Both the position numbers and the translations under genes were made by a program. A stretch of DNA of 64,000 nucleotides from Nocardia panacis (GTDB lineage Bacteria; Actinomycetota; Actinomycetes; Mycobacteriales; Mycobacteriaceae): assembly GCF_003598715.1 (NCBI RefSeq), contig NZ_QZFU01000017.1, positions 62,001 through 126,000 on the forward strand, written 5' to 3'. This document shows positions 51,905 through 60,862 of the stretch, piece by piece; within the stretch, counting starts at the first letter, position 1, and the number at the start of each line of letters is the position of its first letter. A model generated the notes under the pieces. The model saw only the letters and a program-made list of their open reading frames with translations. It did no database searches and had not been told where the DNA came from.

Positions 51905-52306
51905 TGCGCGCCTCCCATTTCCACGCCAGGAGTCTGATGCTCAACCTGTGTCATTCGTCGTCATCATAGCCATCTCGTGGCAGCAACGGCTCGGCGAAGC
52001 CGTTTCGGCTCGCCACCGCCGGTGCGGGTTCGCACCCTGCGGGCCGGGTTATCGGGCCTTCCTTCAGCATCTTTCGCAATCACCCGAGGCAATACCGCCC
52101 ATTTTTGGCAGCTTCCGCGCACATTTCACGCAATCCTGCTTATTTTCAAGCTGATTAAGGGTTGTCAATATCCTGAGATATCACTGAGGCTTAATTGACA
52201 GCATCGATCGGCCATCAATAGCATTGGTATCAGCGCCATCTGGATCGACCACCCGGCCTCCTGGCCGGACCGGACAAATCAGGTGGCCCGATCCAAGGAG
52301 GTGTCC
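51905..52306. other. Divergent intergenic region with hairpins
   Basis: About 400 bases without a convincing gene. A hairpin with GGTGCG/CGCACC arms around GGTT lies near 52020-52035, and GGCGAAGCC/GGCTCGCC pairing near 51992-52013; on the minus strand both precede the XRE gene. Around 52165-52200 the DNA is AT-rich (AATATCCTGAGATATC palindrome near 52168) and probably holds the plus-strand promoter of the next gene. I compared the hairpins with TPP, SAM and cobalamin riboswitches and found no match. Confidence 0.45.
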
Positions 52307-52636
52307 ATGGCACTCGAGCTGACCGACTGGTTGATCACCAGTGACATCACCCCCGAATTCGCCCGATTCACGCCCAGCGCCGCAGGCGGCCACTGGGTGC
52401 TCAGCTGGCTTCCCGATCGAGCGCTCACCCGCGCCCAAGCCGTCAGCGGCATGGTGCTCGACGAAACCCTGAGCGATCCCGAGCCCGCCGACGCACTGCT
52501 GGCCATGGAGATCGCGGCCATCCGCGCCGCCGATCTCGGCCTGGACCTCGAGGCCGCGCTGCTGCGCCTGTACGCGCGCATCCTCGAGCGCGACGGCGAG
52601 CCGCACCCGCCCACCCGACTGCCCGCCGCCGCGTGA
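52307..52636 (+). CDS. Small protein of unknown function (109 aa)
   Basis: 109 residues, start at the ATG in GGAGGTGTCCATGG, preceded by AAGGAGG, so translation is likely. The segment GGHWVLSWLPDRALTRAQAVSGMVLDET is followed by a helical PADALLAMEIAAIRAADLGLDLEAALLRLYARILE. Not recognised. Alone on the plus strand; convergent with the lipase gene. Confidence 0.7.
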   Translation: MALELTDWLITSDITPEFARFTPSAAGGHWVLSWLPDRALTRAQAVSGMVLDETLSDPEPADALLAMEIAAIRAADLGLDLEAALLRLYARILERDGEPHPPTRLPAAA

Positions 52637-52699
52637 GCTCGGGTGGTGCCGTGTGGGGTCGGCACCACCCGGTTTTATCACCGGACGCTGCGAAAATAC

Positions 52700-53863
52700 C
52701 TAGCGCAGGTGGTTTTTCAGGAAGTCCATGGCATCGGGCAGCGAGGCCAGAAACGCACCGCTGTGATCCTTTCCGTCATAGCGCTTCACCGTCACCCGCA
52801 CACCGGAGTTGTTCTGTTGCAACTGCTTTCCGTAGTTCTCGGTATTGGTCGGCGGCACGTCGATATCCGAGGTGCCGTACCCGATCAGCAGATCGCTGGT
52901 GAAGCGGTCGTCACGCAAACCCGCCAACGCGGCGATATCGGCCTCGAAGGTGGGTGTCGGCGCGTCGGGATCGGCCACCAGCGCGGCCGGGCGACGCCCC
53001 CCGGCACGCTTCACCAGCTCCGAAAGGCATTCCGTGCGCGCGTTTTCCAGGTAGTCCCGGCCGAAATCGGACAGGTAGGGGTCGACCCGATCCGGATTCA
53101 GCTCGCGCAGCGCGGACAGGAAGTAGGCGGCGTAGCCCACCTGATTACCGGAACCGGTCGAGCTGCGGCGGAACATCTCGCGCAGGCTCGGACCGGGATT
53201 GGTGCGTAGACCCGTGGCGATGACGCCGCTGAGTCCGGCCGCCCGACCGTTCGGATCCTCCGCGTAGAGACTCGCGGCGCTCATCGCCGCGTGCGCACCC
53301 TCCGACTGGCCGATGACCACCCACCTGTCGGCGACCGGAACGGGCGCGGTGCGCACGGCGGCGACCGCGTCGAGTATCGAGCGGCCTTCGACACCGGTGT
53401 TGTAGTAGCTGAAGTTGCCGCCGGTGCCCAAGCCCTGATAGTCCGGTGCCAGTACCGCGTACCCGGCATTCAGGATCTCGTTGAAGTAGGCGGTATTTCG
53501 GTCGCTCTGCGGATGCCGCGACGGTGCGCAGTCATCGCCGATGCCGGTGGTGCCGTGCGCCCACACGATCAGCGGCCAGCCGCCCTGCGGCGGCAAGCCC
53601 GGTGGCACATAGAGCGCGCCCGACGCCTGCGCCGGGGCATGGTGCTGGTCGGTGGTGGTGTAGGTGAGTTGGAATGCCGCCCCCGCCTTCGCGAAGGAGG
53701 CCGCCGGATCGAGCAGACCGACACCGCTCAGCCGGCCGGCATCCTGAACATTTGCCGTGGCCGAGGGGATCGCGAACGCGACGGAGGCGCAGACGCCGAG
53801 GGATACGGCGGCCAGCGCGACGCGCCGCAGCGGCGTCGTGCGCCGATGGAGCTTTTGGAACAT
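52700..53863 (-). CDS. Secreted lipase/esterase (LIP family alpha/beta hydrolase)
   Basis: About 387 residues. Signal sequence TTPLRRVALAAVSLGVCASVAFAIPSATA, then an alpha/beta-hydrolase with oxyanion segment WPLIVWAHGTTGIGDDCAPS, nucleophile elbow VVIGQSEGAHAAMSA (GxSxG as GQSEG), likely acid in LLIGYGTSDIDVPP and His in YDGKDHSGAFLAS. The family (PF03583-type lipases) hydrolyses lipids outside the cell. ATG 53863 gives a normal signal peptide; ATG 53944 has a better Shine-Dalgarno (GAAAGG) but an odd N-terminus. Divergent from the MFS gene. Confidence 0.85.
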   Translation of the reverse strand: MFQKLHRRTTPLRRVALAAVSLGVCASVAFAIPSATANVQDAGRLSGVGLLDPAASFAKAGAAFQLTYTTTDQHHAPAQASGALYVPPGLPPQGGWPLIVWAHGTTGIGDDCAPSRHPQSDRNTAYFNEILNAGYAVLAPDYQGLGTGGNFSYYNTGVEGRSILDAVAAVRTAPVPVADRWVVIGQSEGAHAAMSAASLYAEDPNGRAAGLSGVIATGLRTNPGPSLREMFRRSSTGSGNQVGYAAYFLSALRELNPDRVDPYLSDFGRDYLENARTECLSELVKRAGGRRPAALVADPDAPTPTFEADIAALAGLRDDRFTSDLLIGYGTSDIDVPPTNTENYGKQLQQNNSGVRVTVKRYDGKDHSGAFLASLPDAMDFLKNHLR

Positions 53864-54105
53864 GCGGCCACACGGTACCGGCTGGGCCGCCACCGCGCTT
53901 GCTGATCGTTGACTGCGGTCTGCCGGACCCGGTTTGCCGTGCATTTCCACACCTTTCGCGGGGGAGCGTGCCGCGGCTCACATTACTCGCCGTTGTTGAA
54001 TGAGCCGCTGAACAGCGGTACGTTAGATAGCGTCTCGTATGACGTAGATTACACCCGCGCCGTAGCGAATCCCGCTGGGTGCGAACGGAATCCGGAGGTG
54101 ACCCA

Positions 54106-55632
54106 ATGGTGGGGCGGCAGGCGGTGCAACCGATCGAACCCGTACGGAGTTCGATCCCAGCCAGGATGGACCGATTACCATGGACCCGATTCCACTGGCT
54201 CGTCGTCGTCGGATTAGGCGTCTGCTGGATCCTGGACGGGGTGGAGGCGCAGATCGTGGCCGCCATGGGCGGCCCGCTGGAAAGCGTGCACACCCTGCAC
54301 CTTTCGGCGGGCGAGGTGGGGGCGACCGCCTCGGTCTACCTCGCCGGGCAGGTGCTCGGCGCGCTGGTCTTCGGTCGAATCACCGACCGGCTCGGCCGCA
54401 AGAAGCTGTTCATCCTCACCCTGCTCATCTACCTGATCGGCAGCGGACTGGCCGGGCTGTCCTGGAACCTGTGGTCGCTGTTGCTGTTCCGCTTCATCGC
54501 GGGCACCGGCATCGGCGGCGAGTACACCGCCATCAACTCCGCGATCGATGAGCTCATGCCCGCCCGCTACCGCGGCCGGGTCGATATCGCCGTGAACGGA
54601 ACCTATTGGGCCGGTGCGGCACTCGGTGCGGCGGCGAGCCTGGTGCTGTTCAACGAGAACGCGGTGCCGATCCATTGGGGTTGGCGGCTCGGCTTCCTGC
54701 TCGGGCCGATCCTCGGACTGGTCATCATCTTCGTGCGACGCGCCATCCCCGAAAGCCCACGCTGGTTGCTGACCCACGGCCGCGCCGCCGAAGCCGAACG
54801 CGTCGTCGACGATATCGAGCGGGGGGCGCGCGCCCGCGGCATCGAACTCGAACCTGTCGGCCCGGAGCGCGCCATCACCGTCGCCGAACCACCGCGGTTA
54901 TCGCTGCGTGCGCTCGCGGCGATCTTCTTCTTCAAGTATCCGCGCCGCTCCTTCCTGGGTTTCAGCATGATGGCCACCCAGGCATTCCTCTACAACGCCA
55001 TCTTCTTCACCTCGAGCATGGTGCTCATGCACTTCTACGACGTGCCGATGGATCAGACCGGCTACTACTTCTTCCCGTTCTGTATCGGCAACCTGCTCGG
55101 ACCGCTCGTACTCGGCCCGCTCTTCGACACCATCGGCCGCCGCAAGATGATCTGCTCCACCTACGTCCTGTCCGGCAGCCTGCTCCTGTTGTCGGCCTGG
55201 GCATTCCACGCGGGCATCCTCTCGGCGACAACACAAACCGTGCTGTGGTGCGTCATCTTCTTCTTCGCCTCGGCGGGCGCGTCCTCGGCCTACCTCACCG
55301 TCAGCGAGATCTTCCCGATCGAACTGCGCGGCCAAGCGATCGCCTTCTTCTTCGCCATCGCCCAAGGGATCGGCGGCGTCATCGCCCCCTACCTGTTCGG
55401 CCACCTCGTCGGCGGCGCCGACAACCCACACCCCGACCGCGGCCCCCTCACCCTCGGCTACCTCCTCGGCGCGACCATCATGATCGCGGGCGGCCTAATC
55501 GCCTGGCGCTTCGGCATAGACGCCGAAGGCAAATCGCTGGAGGAACTCGCCGAACCATTGTCGAGCACCAAGGACGATGCGACTCCGACGCCAACTAACA
55601 CCCTATCCACAAAAACAGAACAAGCGGTCTAA
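54106..55632 (+). CDS. MFS transporter (sugar/aromatic-acid type)
   Basis: 508 residues with 12 membrane helices. The family loops are GRITDRLGRKKLFIL after TM2, RFIAGTGIGGEYTAINSAIDELMPARYRGR in TM4-5, and the second-half repeat FDTIGRRKMICSTYV. PESPRWLLTHGRAAEAE after TM6 is the sugar-porter-type signature. The substrate is unknown; many relatives carry aromatic acids or sugars. The ATG at 54106 follows GGAGGTGACCCA. A weak terminator follows. Confidence 0.88.
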   Translation: MVGRQAVQPIEPVRSSIPARMDRLPWTRFHWLVVVGLGVCWILDGVEAQIVAAMGGPLESVHTLHLSAGEVGATASVYLAGQVLGALVFGRITDRLGRKKLFILTLLIYLIGSGLAGLSWNLWSLLLFRFIAGTGIGGEYTAINSAIDELMPARYRGRVDIAVNGTYWAGAALGAAASLVLFNENAVPIHWGWRLGFLLGPILGLVIIFVRRAIPESPRWLLTHGRAAEAERVVDDIERGARARGIELEPVGPERAITVAEPPRLSLRALAAIFFFKYPRRSFLGFSMMATQAFLYNAIFFTSSMVLMHFYDVPMDQTGYYFFPFCIGNLLGPLVLGPLFDTIGRRKMICSTYVLSGSLLLLSAWAFHAGILSATTQTVLWCVIFFFASAGASSAYLTVSEIFPIELRGQAIAFFFAIAQGIGGVIAPYLFGHLVGGADNPHPDRGPLTLGYLLGATIMIAGGLIAWRFGIDAEGKSLEELAEPLSSTKDDATPTPTNTLSTKTEQAV

Positions 55633-55650
55633 ATTTCACAATTCGGTCGA

Positions 55651-55674
55651 GTCGGCGGGCAAAAACTCGCCGAC
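55651..55674 (+). terminator. Weak terminator after the MFS gene
   Basis: Stem GTCGGCG (55651-55657) and CGCCGAC (55668-55674) with loop GGCAAAAACT, 18 bases after the stop. Confidence 0.45.
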
Positions 55675-55835
55675 CCCGTCGGCGCACCTAACTAATCAAT
55701 TGACCAATTGAATAGCTAGAAAATAGCATAATATCCGAACATGCCGCACCTACTCCCAGACATGGCTGCATGGACACTTGCATACCTTGCTACGGTCATG
55801 GATTTCACCAGCGTGCACAAGGAGGGAGAAACACC

Positions 55836-56348
55836 ATGCCGGCAGAAAGTGGCAACGAAAACAATCGACAAATGGTGCGGTTCGATCCCGGATCCGTCCC
55901 GAAATTCGCCGAAGGCTTACGAATCACCCACGACAATGTCACATACGTGGTCGAAGCGAATCCCATCGTCAACAGCTATCCCGAAGGGTCGCTCGCCTGG
56001 ATCGAAAAAGATATCGCCAGGGTGAACACCCAGCTGGTCGGCAAGGTGAACGACCTTCGGGGAAACCTCAAAGACACGCTGCAGAAGTTCCAGGATCTAC
56101 AAAAAGAATACCATGTCGCCGACGACCAGGGCGGGAAGGGTATCCAATTAGTTTACATGAAGATCGGAGGTATCGAGGTCGTCGTCGGCGGATCGCAAGA
56201 AGGCACTTCGAACTTCGGACAGCCGGAGAAACCCTCGACTCCGGATATCGCGCCTGTATTCCCGCCGCTCGATGAACCCGCACAATCAGTCTCGCCTCCT
56301 GTATCGGAACAGCGCGACCCAGAATCGTCCGCCCCCTCCGAGGAATGA
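55836..56348 (+). CDS. ESX-type short partner 1 (YxxxD motif)
   Basis: 170 residues. Two-helix N-terminal domain with VRFDPGSVPKFAEGLRITHD and VEANPIVNS, then a long second helix ending EYHVADDQGG (residues 91-100), where Y92-HVA-D96 is the YxxxD/E motif required for ESX export. The C-terminus is Pro/Ser/Glu-rich and disordered. No W-x-G. AAGGAGGGA precedes the ATG. The next gene, 6 bases downstream, carries W-x-G, so the two are probably a heterodimer. Confidence 0.72.
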   Translation: MPAESGNENNRQMVRFDPGSVPKFAEGLRITHDNVTYVVEANPIVNSYPEGSLAWIEKDIARVNTQLVGKVNDLRGNLKDTLQKFQDLQKEYHVADDQGGKGIQLVYMKIGGIEVVVGGSQEGTSNFGQPEKPSTPDIAPVFPPLDEPAQSVSPPVSEQRDPESSAPSEE

Positions 56349-56354
56349 CTCGAA

Positions 56355-57473
56355 ATGCCATCCGGTTTGATGCCCATACTCGGGTACTTCACTGAAATGA
56401 TCAAAGACAAAGGATATATCGCGCCGGACGACGTACGGTTCATCGCGATCCTGGGCAGTCGTCTCCCCAACCCCGGCGGCGCAGCCGATGCCCTCGGCCA
56501 GAAAGCAGAACTCTACGACGAGGCCGTCATGTGCGCCAAAACCGCTTGGACGCACTTGACAACCTTGTCCAAAAATGACATACCCGAGAGCTGGACAGGT
56601 CATGGAGCCGATGCTGCGATCGACACTCTGTCTGCGCACGCCAAGAATTGCATCGAGATCGAAAATGGCTTCACCGAGGCGCGTGACACGCTAAGAAGCC
56701 TGGCAGCCTCCCTCGTCGAGGTTCGGCGTACCTTCGATGAAGGCCATGTCAAATTCGTCGAGGCGAAGAATCAGTCGATAGGCCTGTCCTACAGCAATGA
56801 GACCGAAGCCGCCGCGACGAATTTCCCTCAGGTCAAAAGTCTCATGCAACAGGGTCTCGAAGTCTATTACAAGGCCGTGACGCTGGCCGATGAGAAAATC
56901 GACAACGCGCATGACAAGTTGAATTCCGTCCTGCCCCACACGGAGCATCAGGAGCCGACCGCAGCGGCCAAGGCCGTCGAGAGTTTAGAAGAAGCCATGA
57001 CCGGACTGGCTCAGAGACGACGACTCGATGACCTGTCACAGGAGGCATACATAGAACGGGATGCGACGAAGTATGCCGAGAAGGAGAGCAAGGCCGTTCG
57101 GATGGATCTAGATCCCATCCCCGGCAAGTCGGACGGAAGGCCTTCCGAAGGTTCGGCACCGAATAGCGGACCTGGCGACAAGAATGGGGATGATGTTCCC
57201 ATACAACCGACGCCGAGTCCATGGCAGAAGCATCGGCGTTCAAGCGACGGCGAAGGCGAGTGGAGCCAACGCGCACCCGGACCGAAGCCCGAAGGCGATT
57301 CCACAACGGTGGAGAAGTCCGACAGAGCCGAGAGCTCACAGGCGCGCACGAAGTCCCCAAGTGTCGACGTGGTTCCGCCATTCGGCGCACCCCCTGCCAC
57401 AGACCCGACGCTAACGCCCGAACAGCGTCGCGCCGAGGAAAAAGACCGCCAGTCCGCGACCGGTAGCCGGTAG
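56355..57473 (+). CDS. ESX-type long partner 1 (W-x-G motif, proline-rich tail)
   Basis: 372 residues. Helical N-terminal domain with NDIPESWTGHGADAAIDTLS (W-T-G turn) and a second helix pair (NGFTEARDTLRSLAASLVEVRR). The C-terminal third is a Pro/Ser/Lys/Glu-rich tail. YIERD and YAEKE motifs also occur. Unlike long partners 2 and 3 it lacks the conserved DPNL-type C-terminal domain. The stop codon lies inside the 7-base tandem repeat that follows. Confidence 0.72.
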   Translation: MPSGLMPILGYFTEMIKDKGYIAPDDVRFIAILGSRLPNPGGAADALGQKAELYDEAVMCAKTAWTHLTTLSKNDIPESWTGHGADAAIDTLSAHAKNCIEIENGFTEARDTLRSLAASLVEVRRTFDEGHVKFVEAKNQSIGLSYSNETEAAATNFPQVKSLMQQGLEVYYKAVTLADEKIDNAHDKLNSVLPHTEHQEPTAAAKAVESLEEAMTGLAQRRRLDDLSQEAYIERDATKYAEKESKAVRMDLDPIPGKSDGRPSEGSAPNSGPGDKNGDDVPIQPTPSPWQKHRRSSDGEGEWSQRAPGPKPEGDSTTVEKSDRAESSQARTKSPSVDVVPPFGAPPATDPTLTPEQRRAEEKDRQSATGSR

Positions 57474-57529
57474 CCGGTAGCCGGTAGCCGGTAGCCGGAA
57501 GCCGGAAGCCGGAAGCCGGAAGCCGGAAG
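57460..57529 (+). repeat. Heptanucleotide tandem repeat (CCGGTAG)5(CCGGAAG)5
   Basis: Ten tandem 7-base units: CCGGTAG five times (57460-57494), then CCGGAAG five times (57495-57529), differing by one base. The stop of the upstream ESX gene is the TAG of the second unit (57471-57473). Any reading frame entering the first array meets TAG within three units, so unit gain or loss changes only a few C-terminal residues. Likely a slippage or recombination hot spot. Confidence 0.9.
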
Positions 57530-57708
57530 CCGAACGATCTCCTTGCGACCGGATGCCGCCGGTCAGGGCCACCGCATACAAGTGACCGTCTCCGAGTGCT
57601 ATTCACGGTCCTCCGGCGCTGGCTCCCAACAGCGGCAATAGCGGATCCCAGCCCGATGTTAACTTCGGCGAAAGCTGAAGCGCTGCTTCGCCGATGGAAG
57701 GAATGCCG

Positions 57709-58569
57709 ATGCCACCCAAACCGGAACCAATGGAAGGTGGGGGCAGCGACCAGCCGGCCGGCAAGGAGATCTGGGTCGATCTCAACGGCCTGACCGGCGC
57801 CTCGGCCATCGTCGCGCGCGCATACGACCGCATGATCGAAGTCGTGAAGGCGAATCCGATTCCGACGGTCTCGAATGTCGATATGAAACCACTCGGCTAT
57901 CTCGAGCAAAGCGTCCGAGGTTTCGACGACAACTGGGCTACGGAGAACTGGAGCATCAAAAAGGCGCTGCTCGAGCTAACAGCGGATTTCAAAGTCGCGC
58001 ACAGTGCGTATAAATCCGCCGACGAGGGCGGTTGGCAGCAAATCGAAGGTTCCATGGGGGAGTTCATTTCGTCCGCCGATGGCCCGCAGATACCGAGCCC
58101 GCCCCCGGCCACCGACCCCGCGAAACCCGAAGCGCCACTGGCTGATCCGCCTCCGAGCCCGTCCGGCGAAACGCCCGAGACCCCACCCTCAGACAACCCC
58201 CAGAAGCCGGCACCGGAGAACGGGTCCACGGACGGGGGCGGCGCGACCGCGATACCAGGAGCAGTTGTTCCGGGACCTGGTCGCAAGAAGCCCAAGAACA
58301 CCGGGAGCGCGCGCCCCAGTGGGAAGACCGCTGGGGGCGCAAAGGCCAACGGTGCGCACGGGAAGGGCAAAGGTTCGACGACTACCGGATCCGCAGGCAA
58401 GGGGAAGCATCAGGGATCATCCTCCGCCAACGGAATATCCAAGAAGCCGCCGCGGGCCACCGCGCCGAAGCAGCACGGCCCGAGGACCAAGCCGGCCCCG
58501 ACACCCTGGCATCGCCCGACTCGACCACAGCCGAAGAATAAAGAATGCGACGGTGATTCCGATTCCTGA
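57709..58569 (+). CDS. ESX-type short partner 2 with long Pro/Gly/Lys-rich tail
   Basis: About 286 residues. The N-terminal 110 residues match short partners 1 and 3: KEIWVDLNGLTGASAIVARAYDRMIEVVKANPIP, then LLELTADFKVAHSAYKSADEGGW with the motif Y101-KSA-D105. The remaining 170 residues are Pro/Ser then Gly/Lys-rich (GKGKGSTTTGSAGKGKHQG) and probably disordered, DNA- or wall-binding by composition only. ATG 57709 has AAGGA six bases upstream; ATG 57694 and 57703 are alternatives. It overlaps the next gene by 17 bases. Confidence 0.7.
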   Translation: MPPKPEPMEGGGSDQPAGKEIWVDLNGLTGASAIVARAYDRMIEVVKANPIPTVSNVDMKPLGYLEQSVRGFDDNWATENWSIKKALLELTADFKVAHSAYKSADEGGWQQIEGSMGEFISSADGPQIPSPPPATDPAKPEAPLADPPPSPSGETPETPPSDNPQKPAPENGSTDGGGATAIPGAVVPGPGRKKPKNTGSARPSGKTAGGAKANGAHGKGKGSTTTGSAGKGKHQGSSSANGISKKPPRATAPKQHGPRTKPAPTPWHRPTRPQPKNKECDGDSDS

Positions 58570-59446
58570 CAGCCCGCCGATAGACAAGACAAAACTAAAC
58601 AATTTGAATGAGTTGACCAGACCGCTCTACAATATATACGTCACTTTGCTACCGAGACCCGATTTTCAGAAGCTCATCGAACAGGGCTTGGCGAGTCCGG
58701 AGCCACCTGGGGATATCGCGAGCATCGCAACGAAGGCTCGCATGTACTGGTCGACCATGCAGACCCTCCACAAGAACGCGCAGGATCTCATCGGGGTGGG
58801 CCAGAACGAGCTGAGCGGCTGGCGCGGAATGGGCGCGGAATCGGCCAACCAAGCCATAGATGCGGTGTACAAGGAGATCTCCGTCGCGCAGTATGGATAT
58901 GAGGTCGGATACAAGACATTGGAGACCTATTTAATCCAACTCAAACTTGCGAAAAATATGCACAAGGAAGCTCGGCCCGATCTCGAGAAAGCCGCCCAAT
59001 TGGTCAGTGGCCTCAAAAGCTATTCGAGCCTCCGGGAGGCGATAGACCAGAAGGACTACATGCCCGCAGTGAACGCGACCAAGAAAGGCTATGAAGCCCT
59101 GATACAGGCCGAAAAAACCGCTGTGGAGGCAGCCGAAGCGGCGCGGGATACATTCAATTCTTCCACACATAATTCCCGCGCCCACTGGGCTAAAGGCTCG
59201 CGAATGGATGCACTCACCGTTGCGACCATGGCCTACACCGACCCCAACCTTCTCTCCGACGCCGAATTGGAGAAGGCATCCATCAACTATGACAAACTCA
59301 CCGACGAGCGGCGGAAACAGTTCGAAGAGTCCGTGGCGAACGCTAAGTCACCGAAAGACGCGGCCAAGCTGTGGAAGAAATTGAGCAATGATGAAGTCGA
59401 GGGCGACGGCAAGGTTGCGGTCAACGACTGGCTGGTGATCGGATAG
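58553..59446 (+). CDS. ESX-type long partner 2 (W-x-G, conserved DPNL-type C-terminus)
   Basis: 297 residues. PPGDIASIATKARMYWSTMQTLHKNAQDL, then QNELSGWRGMGAESANQAID (W-R-G), then long helices; YKTLE matches YxxxE. The final 80 residues (RMDALTVATMAYTDPNLLSD, ASINYDKLTDERRKQFEESVANAKSP, AAKLWKKLSND) are highly similar to those of long partner 3, defining a shared domain of unknown function. GTG start inside the end of the previous gene, typical of coupled translation. Confidence 0.72.
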   Translation: MIPIPDSPPIDKTKLNNLNELTRPLYNIYVTLLPRPDFQKLIEQGLASPEPPGDIASIATKARMYWSTMQTLHKNAQDLIGVGQNELSGWRGMGAESANQAIDAVYKEISVAQYGYEVGYKTLETYLIQLKLAKNMHKEARPDLEKAAQLVSGLKSYSSLREAIDQKDYMPAVNATKKGYEALIQAEKTAVEAAEAARDTFNSSTHNSRAHWAKGSRMDALTVATMAYTDPNLLSDAELEKASINYDKLTDERRKQFEESVANAKSPKDAAKLWKKLSNDEVEGDGKVAVNDWLVIG

Positions 59447-59470
59447 TCCGATCACCAGGAGGGAAGAAAC

Positions 59471-59992
59471 ATGGCATCCGGATCGGGTACACGACCCGGC
59501 AGTGATAAACGCAGCGGGGAGCTCTGGTTCGATCCCGCACGCTTCTCCAGTACATTCAGCCACTTGGTCGCCTGCTATGACCGAATGGTGACAGTCGCCA
59601 GAGCCAATCCGCCAGAAGACAGCGATAAGATCAAATCACTCGGCGCGTTCGGGTCCGGCGTGGTCACATTCGACTTCAACTACGGTCACGAGACCTCGGA
59701 ATTCAAGCAGGCGCTACTCGAATTCGTCCAAGAGATCGGAAAGGCGAAGAAAGGCTACGAAGAAGCGGATAGTGAGGGTAAAACTATAGTCGGCTCATAC
59801 GAGCAATACCACAAAGCCGCCTCTGCCGCCAAACAGTCGAAGTTGGAACCCGGTATCAGGGCGCTGCACAGATCACCCGAGAACAAGGACAGTTCCGCAC
59901 TCGACCCGAAGACTCCATGGAGTACACCTGCACCGAATTCCGAAACATTGGGCAAAAATCCAAAGACGGCCGAGGTTCCGAAACCGACATAG
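59471..59992 (+). CDS. ESX-type short partner 3 (YxxxD motif)
   Basis: 173 residues. Same fold as short partners 1 and 2: GELWFDPARFSSTFSHLVACYDRMVTVARANP, then ALLEFVQEIGKAKKGYEEADSEG with Y96-EEA-D100. The C-terminus is Pro/Lys/Ser-rich. GGAGGGAAGAAAC precedes the ATG. The cognate long partner starts 24 bases downstream. Confidence 0.72.
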   Translation: MASGSGTRPGSDKRSGELWFDPARFSSTFSHLVACYDRMVTVARANPPEDSDKIKSLGAFGSGVVTFDFNYGHETSEFKQALLEFVQEIGKAKKGYEEADSEGKTIVGSYEQYHKAASAAKQSKLEPGIRALHRSPENKDSSALDPKTPWSTPAPNSETLGKNPKTAEVPKPT

Positions 59993-60016
59993 TATGATCA
60001 CAACAAAGGCGATTCA

Positions 60017-60862
60017 TTGCCCACCGATATTCCCCTACAGGATGACACCGCCCAGGTAGTCGAAGGACTGGCCAACGAGATCGATCAGGCTCCGGGCGGA
60101 TATGTCAATGCCGCGACATTGCGAAACATTATCGACACGGTGCTGGCGATCCACGCACCCGAAGGTGATATCGCGGCGATCAAGAAGGTGCGGGCACGAT
60201 ACCTGGCATCCTGGCGGAGCATGCAGGACACCCACAATGAGCTGGGCCAGGTTCTGGCCTCCGATCTAGACGATTCGTGGCGCGGCCACGCTGCCGGATC
60301 GGCCGCGCAGGCGCTCGGCGGCCTGACCAAGATGAGCTCGAACTTGGAGGTCGCGTTCAAATCCGCGTACGAGGCAATGGATGCGTTCACAACGGCACTC
60401 ATGGCTGCCCGCAAGGTCGACAACGAAGGCCGAGTCGCTCTTCGGAAGGCAAAGTCCGTTGCCGATCGGATGCACTATACCAAGCCGGAAGAGGTCGACC
60501 AGGAAAAGCTCCGAAAAGTGTTGGCAGACGCGAGCCATGGATGCCGGGCGGTCGCCAAAGCGGCAAGCACAATGCAACAGGTCGCAGAGCACAACTACCT
60601 CAAACTTGTGTATGCCTCGAGATGGGGAGCGCTCTCGGCCCATATTCAGGGCGACAAAATGGACCCCCTGACCTATTCCGCACTGGCGTACATCGACCCA
60701 AACCTCATGTCGACCACGGACATCCGAGATGCCTCGTCCAAATACAGCAAGATGACCAACGAGGAACGTAAAAAGTTCGATGAAATGGTGAAGACCGCAC
60801 CATCCCCGGAAGCCTCCCGCAAGCTGTGGCAGGATCTGGCGGAGGACAAGCTACCCCGTTGA
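60017..60862 (+). CDS. ESX-type long partner 3 (W-x-G, conserved DPNL-type C-terminus)
   Basis: 281 residues, homologous along its length to long partner 2: APEGDIAAIKKVRARYLASWRSMQDTHNEL, then DDSWRGHAAGSAAQALGGL (W-R-G), YEAMD as YxxxD, and the shared C-terminal domain KMDPLTYSALAYIDPNLMSTTD, YSKMTNEERKKFDEM, SPEASRKLWQDLAED. TTG start at 60017 preceded by AAAGGCG. The last bases overlap the convergent lysozyme gene by 12. Confidence 0.72.
   Translation: MPTDIPLQDDTAQVVEGLANEIDQAPGGYVNAATLRNIIDTVLAIHAPEGDIAAIKKVRARYLASWRSMQDTHNELGQVLASDLDDSWRGHAAGSAAQALGGLTKMSSNLEVAFKSAYEAMDAFTTALMAARKVDNEGRVALRKAKSVADRMHYTKPEEVDQEKLRKVLADASHGCRAVAKAASTMQQVAEHNYLKLVYASRWGALSAHIQGDKMDPLTYSALAYIDPNLMSTTDIRDASSKYSKMTNEERKKFDEMVKTAPSPEASRKLWQDLAEDKLPR

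Noticed and set aside
51980..52060. Hairpins before the XRE gene considered as a riboswitch
   Set aside because: The sequence does not contain the conserved blocks of TPP, SAM, cobalamin, M-box or ydaO aptamers.
57460..57529. CRISPR array
   Set aside because: Units are 7 bases in direct tandem without spacers.
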